A program made the position numbers and the translations under genes. From Planctomyces sp. (GTDB lineage Bacteria > Planctomycetota > Planctomycetia > Planctomycetales > Planctomycetaceae), in the NCBI GenBank assembly GCA_005809115.1, contig SYLK01000260.1, positions 1 to 6,455 on the forward strand: DNA of 6,455 nt, written 5' to 3'. Under the pieces are notes generated by a model, which did no database searches, was not told the DNA's origin, and saw nothing but the letters and a program-made list of their open reading frames with translations. This document shows positions 5,694-6,455 of the stretch, one piece after another; positions within the stretch are counted from its first letter, which is position 1; every line of letters begins with the position of its first letter.

Positions 5694-5975
5694 CTACCAA
5701 GAGGCGGCAATCAAAGCGGCCAGCACGCTGTAGGAACCGTGCCATGCAATCGCTGCACAGGCCGCAATACCGGTTGAAACCAAGCCGCTGCCGAATCGGG
5801 AAGACCAGCCAGTGAGTCCTCCAATCTCGGGTTCCCGAACTTGTGACGCGACTCCGGGTCCGGCGAGCCGACGTCGCCATGATGGGATCGACCAAGCGAA
5901 GCACAACGCGGTGCAGGAGACGGCTACGAACGCCATCAACGCGGCGGTCACATACAGCACGATGAGCGAGTTCAT
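5694..5975 (-). CDS. Small two-helix membrane protein of unknown function
   Basis: The product has 93 residues from ATG 5975-5973. The frame stays open 91 codons further upstream, to 6248, but this ATG has AAGGGAGA with AGGGAG at 5988-5983 and a 7-nt gap, and it is followed at once by a hydrophobic helix. Residues 3-28 (SLIVLYVTAALMAFVAVSC and onward) form one membrane segment with two cysteines. A basic loop follows (SWRRRLAG, about 32-39), then a polar stretch (about 40-60). A second weakly hydrophobic segment (about 64-91) has WHG in the middle and ends in ASW. By the positive-inside rule the basic loop would be cytoplasmic. I do not recognise a family and assign no function. It has no close operon partner; the nearest gene on the right is on the other strand. 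Confidence 0.65.
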   Translation of the reverse strand: MNSLIVLYVTAALMAFVAVSCTALCFAWSIPSWRRRLAGPGVASQVREPEIGGLTGWSSRFGSGLVSTGIAACAAIAWHGSYSVLAALIAASW

Positions 5976-6218
5976 AAGGTTTCTCCCTTTCCGACGAACG
6001 CCTTGGATAACGCGGCCGGGAGTAGACATTGCCGAGCGAAGCGAGTCAGCCGGCCTATTCCAGCTCGCGTTCATCCCTTTGTTCAGGTAAGCCGCTGGCG
6101 CGGCGGGCTGGACTGACGCGGATGCTACCAGAAGCTCCTGGCGTTTGCCATGGGGGAGTGGGTTCTCTGGAGATCGAAGGGGCGCCCGGTGACGTTCCGC
6201 TTCACAAGACTCGATTCG
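5976..6218. other. Intergenic region between the membrane protein gene and the recombinase-like ORF
   Basis: This divergent spacer would carry promoters for both flanking genes. I see no clear -35/-10 pair. A GCCGC/GCGGC hairpin with loop TGGC lies at 6091-6104. The frame of the rightward ORF begins after a TGA at 6114, so part of this stretch could be coding if ATG 6150 is used. Confidence 0.4.
5983..5988 (-). promoter_or_regulatory. Ribosome binding site of the small membrane protein gene
   Basis: AGGGAG on the minus strand, 7 nt before ATG 5975, fixes the start of the 93-residue protein within a much longer open frame. Confidence 0.65.
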
Positions 6219-6455
6219 ATGATTCGACCCACGCCGCAACACGATCAATCATCCGGCAGTGGACGTTCAGACGGCAGACATCCGGATGGCAGACGTCCAG
6301 ACGGGAGACGGTCCGACAGCGGCAGGCCGGTGGAGTCTGCACGGAAGGCGCAGGCGTCGGAACGGTCACTCACCCACTCGCCGTACTTTCAGGGGCCGCT
6401 GTATGAACGCATGAGCGAAGATCTCCATCTCGCCGGAATGGCCACACGCACGCAC
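6219..6455 (+). CDS. Tyrosine recombinase (integrase) N-terminus, partial at the right edge
   Basis: The frame is open from 6117 to the end of the window. Possible starts are ATG 6150, ATG 6219, GTG 6330 and ATG 6411; none has a clear Shine-Dalgarno sequence, so the start given here is provisional. The last 26 residues (SPYFQGPLYERMSEDLHLAG, then MATRTH) resemble the beginning of the SAM-like core-binding domain of XerC/D-type and IS91-associated tyrosine recombinases, where ERM.EDM.LAGL..RT(Q/H) precedes the first helices. The catalytic domain would lie beyond the window, so no active-site residue can be checked. Residues encoded at 6255-6317 are a low-complexity DGRHP/DGRRP/DGRRS repeat from a 15-bp tandem repeat, which may instead be untranslated leader. 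Family assignment is an inference from a short stretch. Confidence 0.5.
   Translation, partial: MIRPTPQHDQSSGSGRSDGRHPDGRRPDGRRSDSGRPVESARKAQASERSLTHSPYFQGPLYERMSEDLHLAGMATRTH
6273..6317 (+). repeat. 15-bp tandem repeat, three imperfect copies
   Basis: Units are GGCAGACATCCGGAT (6273-6287), GGCAGACGTCCAGAC (6288-6302) and GGGAGACGGTCCGAC (6303-6317); a degenerate fourth unit precedes them (6255-6272). Unit length is a multiple of three and the frame of the downstream recombinase-like ORF runs through it, giving repeated G-R-x-x-D pentapeptides. It could be a coding repeat or a repeated binding site in a leader. Confidence 0.55.

Noticed and set aside
1..6455. CRISPR array, tRNA or rRNA genes
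   Set aside because: No regularly spaced direct repeats of the right size and no tRNA cloverleaf or rRNA motifs were seen on either strand.

Overview
The window looks like chromosomal DNA of a planctomycete (Planctomycetota, Planctomycetaceae-like). This is an inference from gene content recognised by eye: a secreted protein with two tandem DUF1080 / 3-keto-disaccharide hydrolase domains, a toxin-first PIN/antitoxin pair of a type common in that phylum, an IS91-family Y2 transposase remnant, a tyrosine recombinase start, and many GC-rich intergenic hairpins. No database search was possible.

Layout, left to right. (1) 1-997, minus strand: a class I-like polyphosphate kinase 2 whose C-terminus lies beyond the left edge. 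An in-frame TAG at 695-697 divides a 100-residue N-terminal extension from the catalytic domain. (2) 998-1418: a divergent intergenic region. (3) 1419-2870, plus strand: a complete secreted 483-residue double-DUF1080 protein. (4) About 2880-3125: inverted repeats, then two hairpins (3048-3121) that resemble domains V and VI at the 3' end of a group II intron. (5) 3032-3730, minus strand: a toxin-antitoxin locus in which the PIN toxin has lost its catalytic N-terminus through a frameshifting deletion. The overlapping antitoxin remains open, and its C-terminal tail is antisense to the intron-like hairpins.

(6) 3751-5700: mostly non-coding, mobile-element-derived DNA. It holds two copies of a structured repeat (3751-3894 and 5176-5324), a decayed IS91-type transposase (4232-4664, minus), and a nested inverted repeat with a perfect 20-bp hairpin (4846-4951). 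(7) 5694-5975, minus strand: a 93-residue two-helix membrane protein of unknown function with a good ribosome binding site. (8) About 6219-6455, plus strand: an ORF running off the right edge. It carries a 15-bp in-frame tandem repeat and ends in a sequence resembling the start of a tyrosine recombinase SAM-like domain.

The two well-formed functional genes, PPK2 (phosphate/nucleotide metabolism) and the DUF1080 protein (probable extracytoplasmic sugar chemistry), are divergent and need not be related in function. The rest reads as an accessory zone shaped by insertion, deletion and decay: a broken toxin, an orphaned antitoxin with a captured tail, a dead transposase and dispersed structured repeats. 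I see no complete new defence or metabolic system. The most interesting signals are the stop codon in ppk2, the toxin deletion, the intron-like RNA fold read antisense as a protein tail, and the covarying hairpin repeat.
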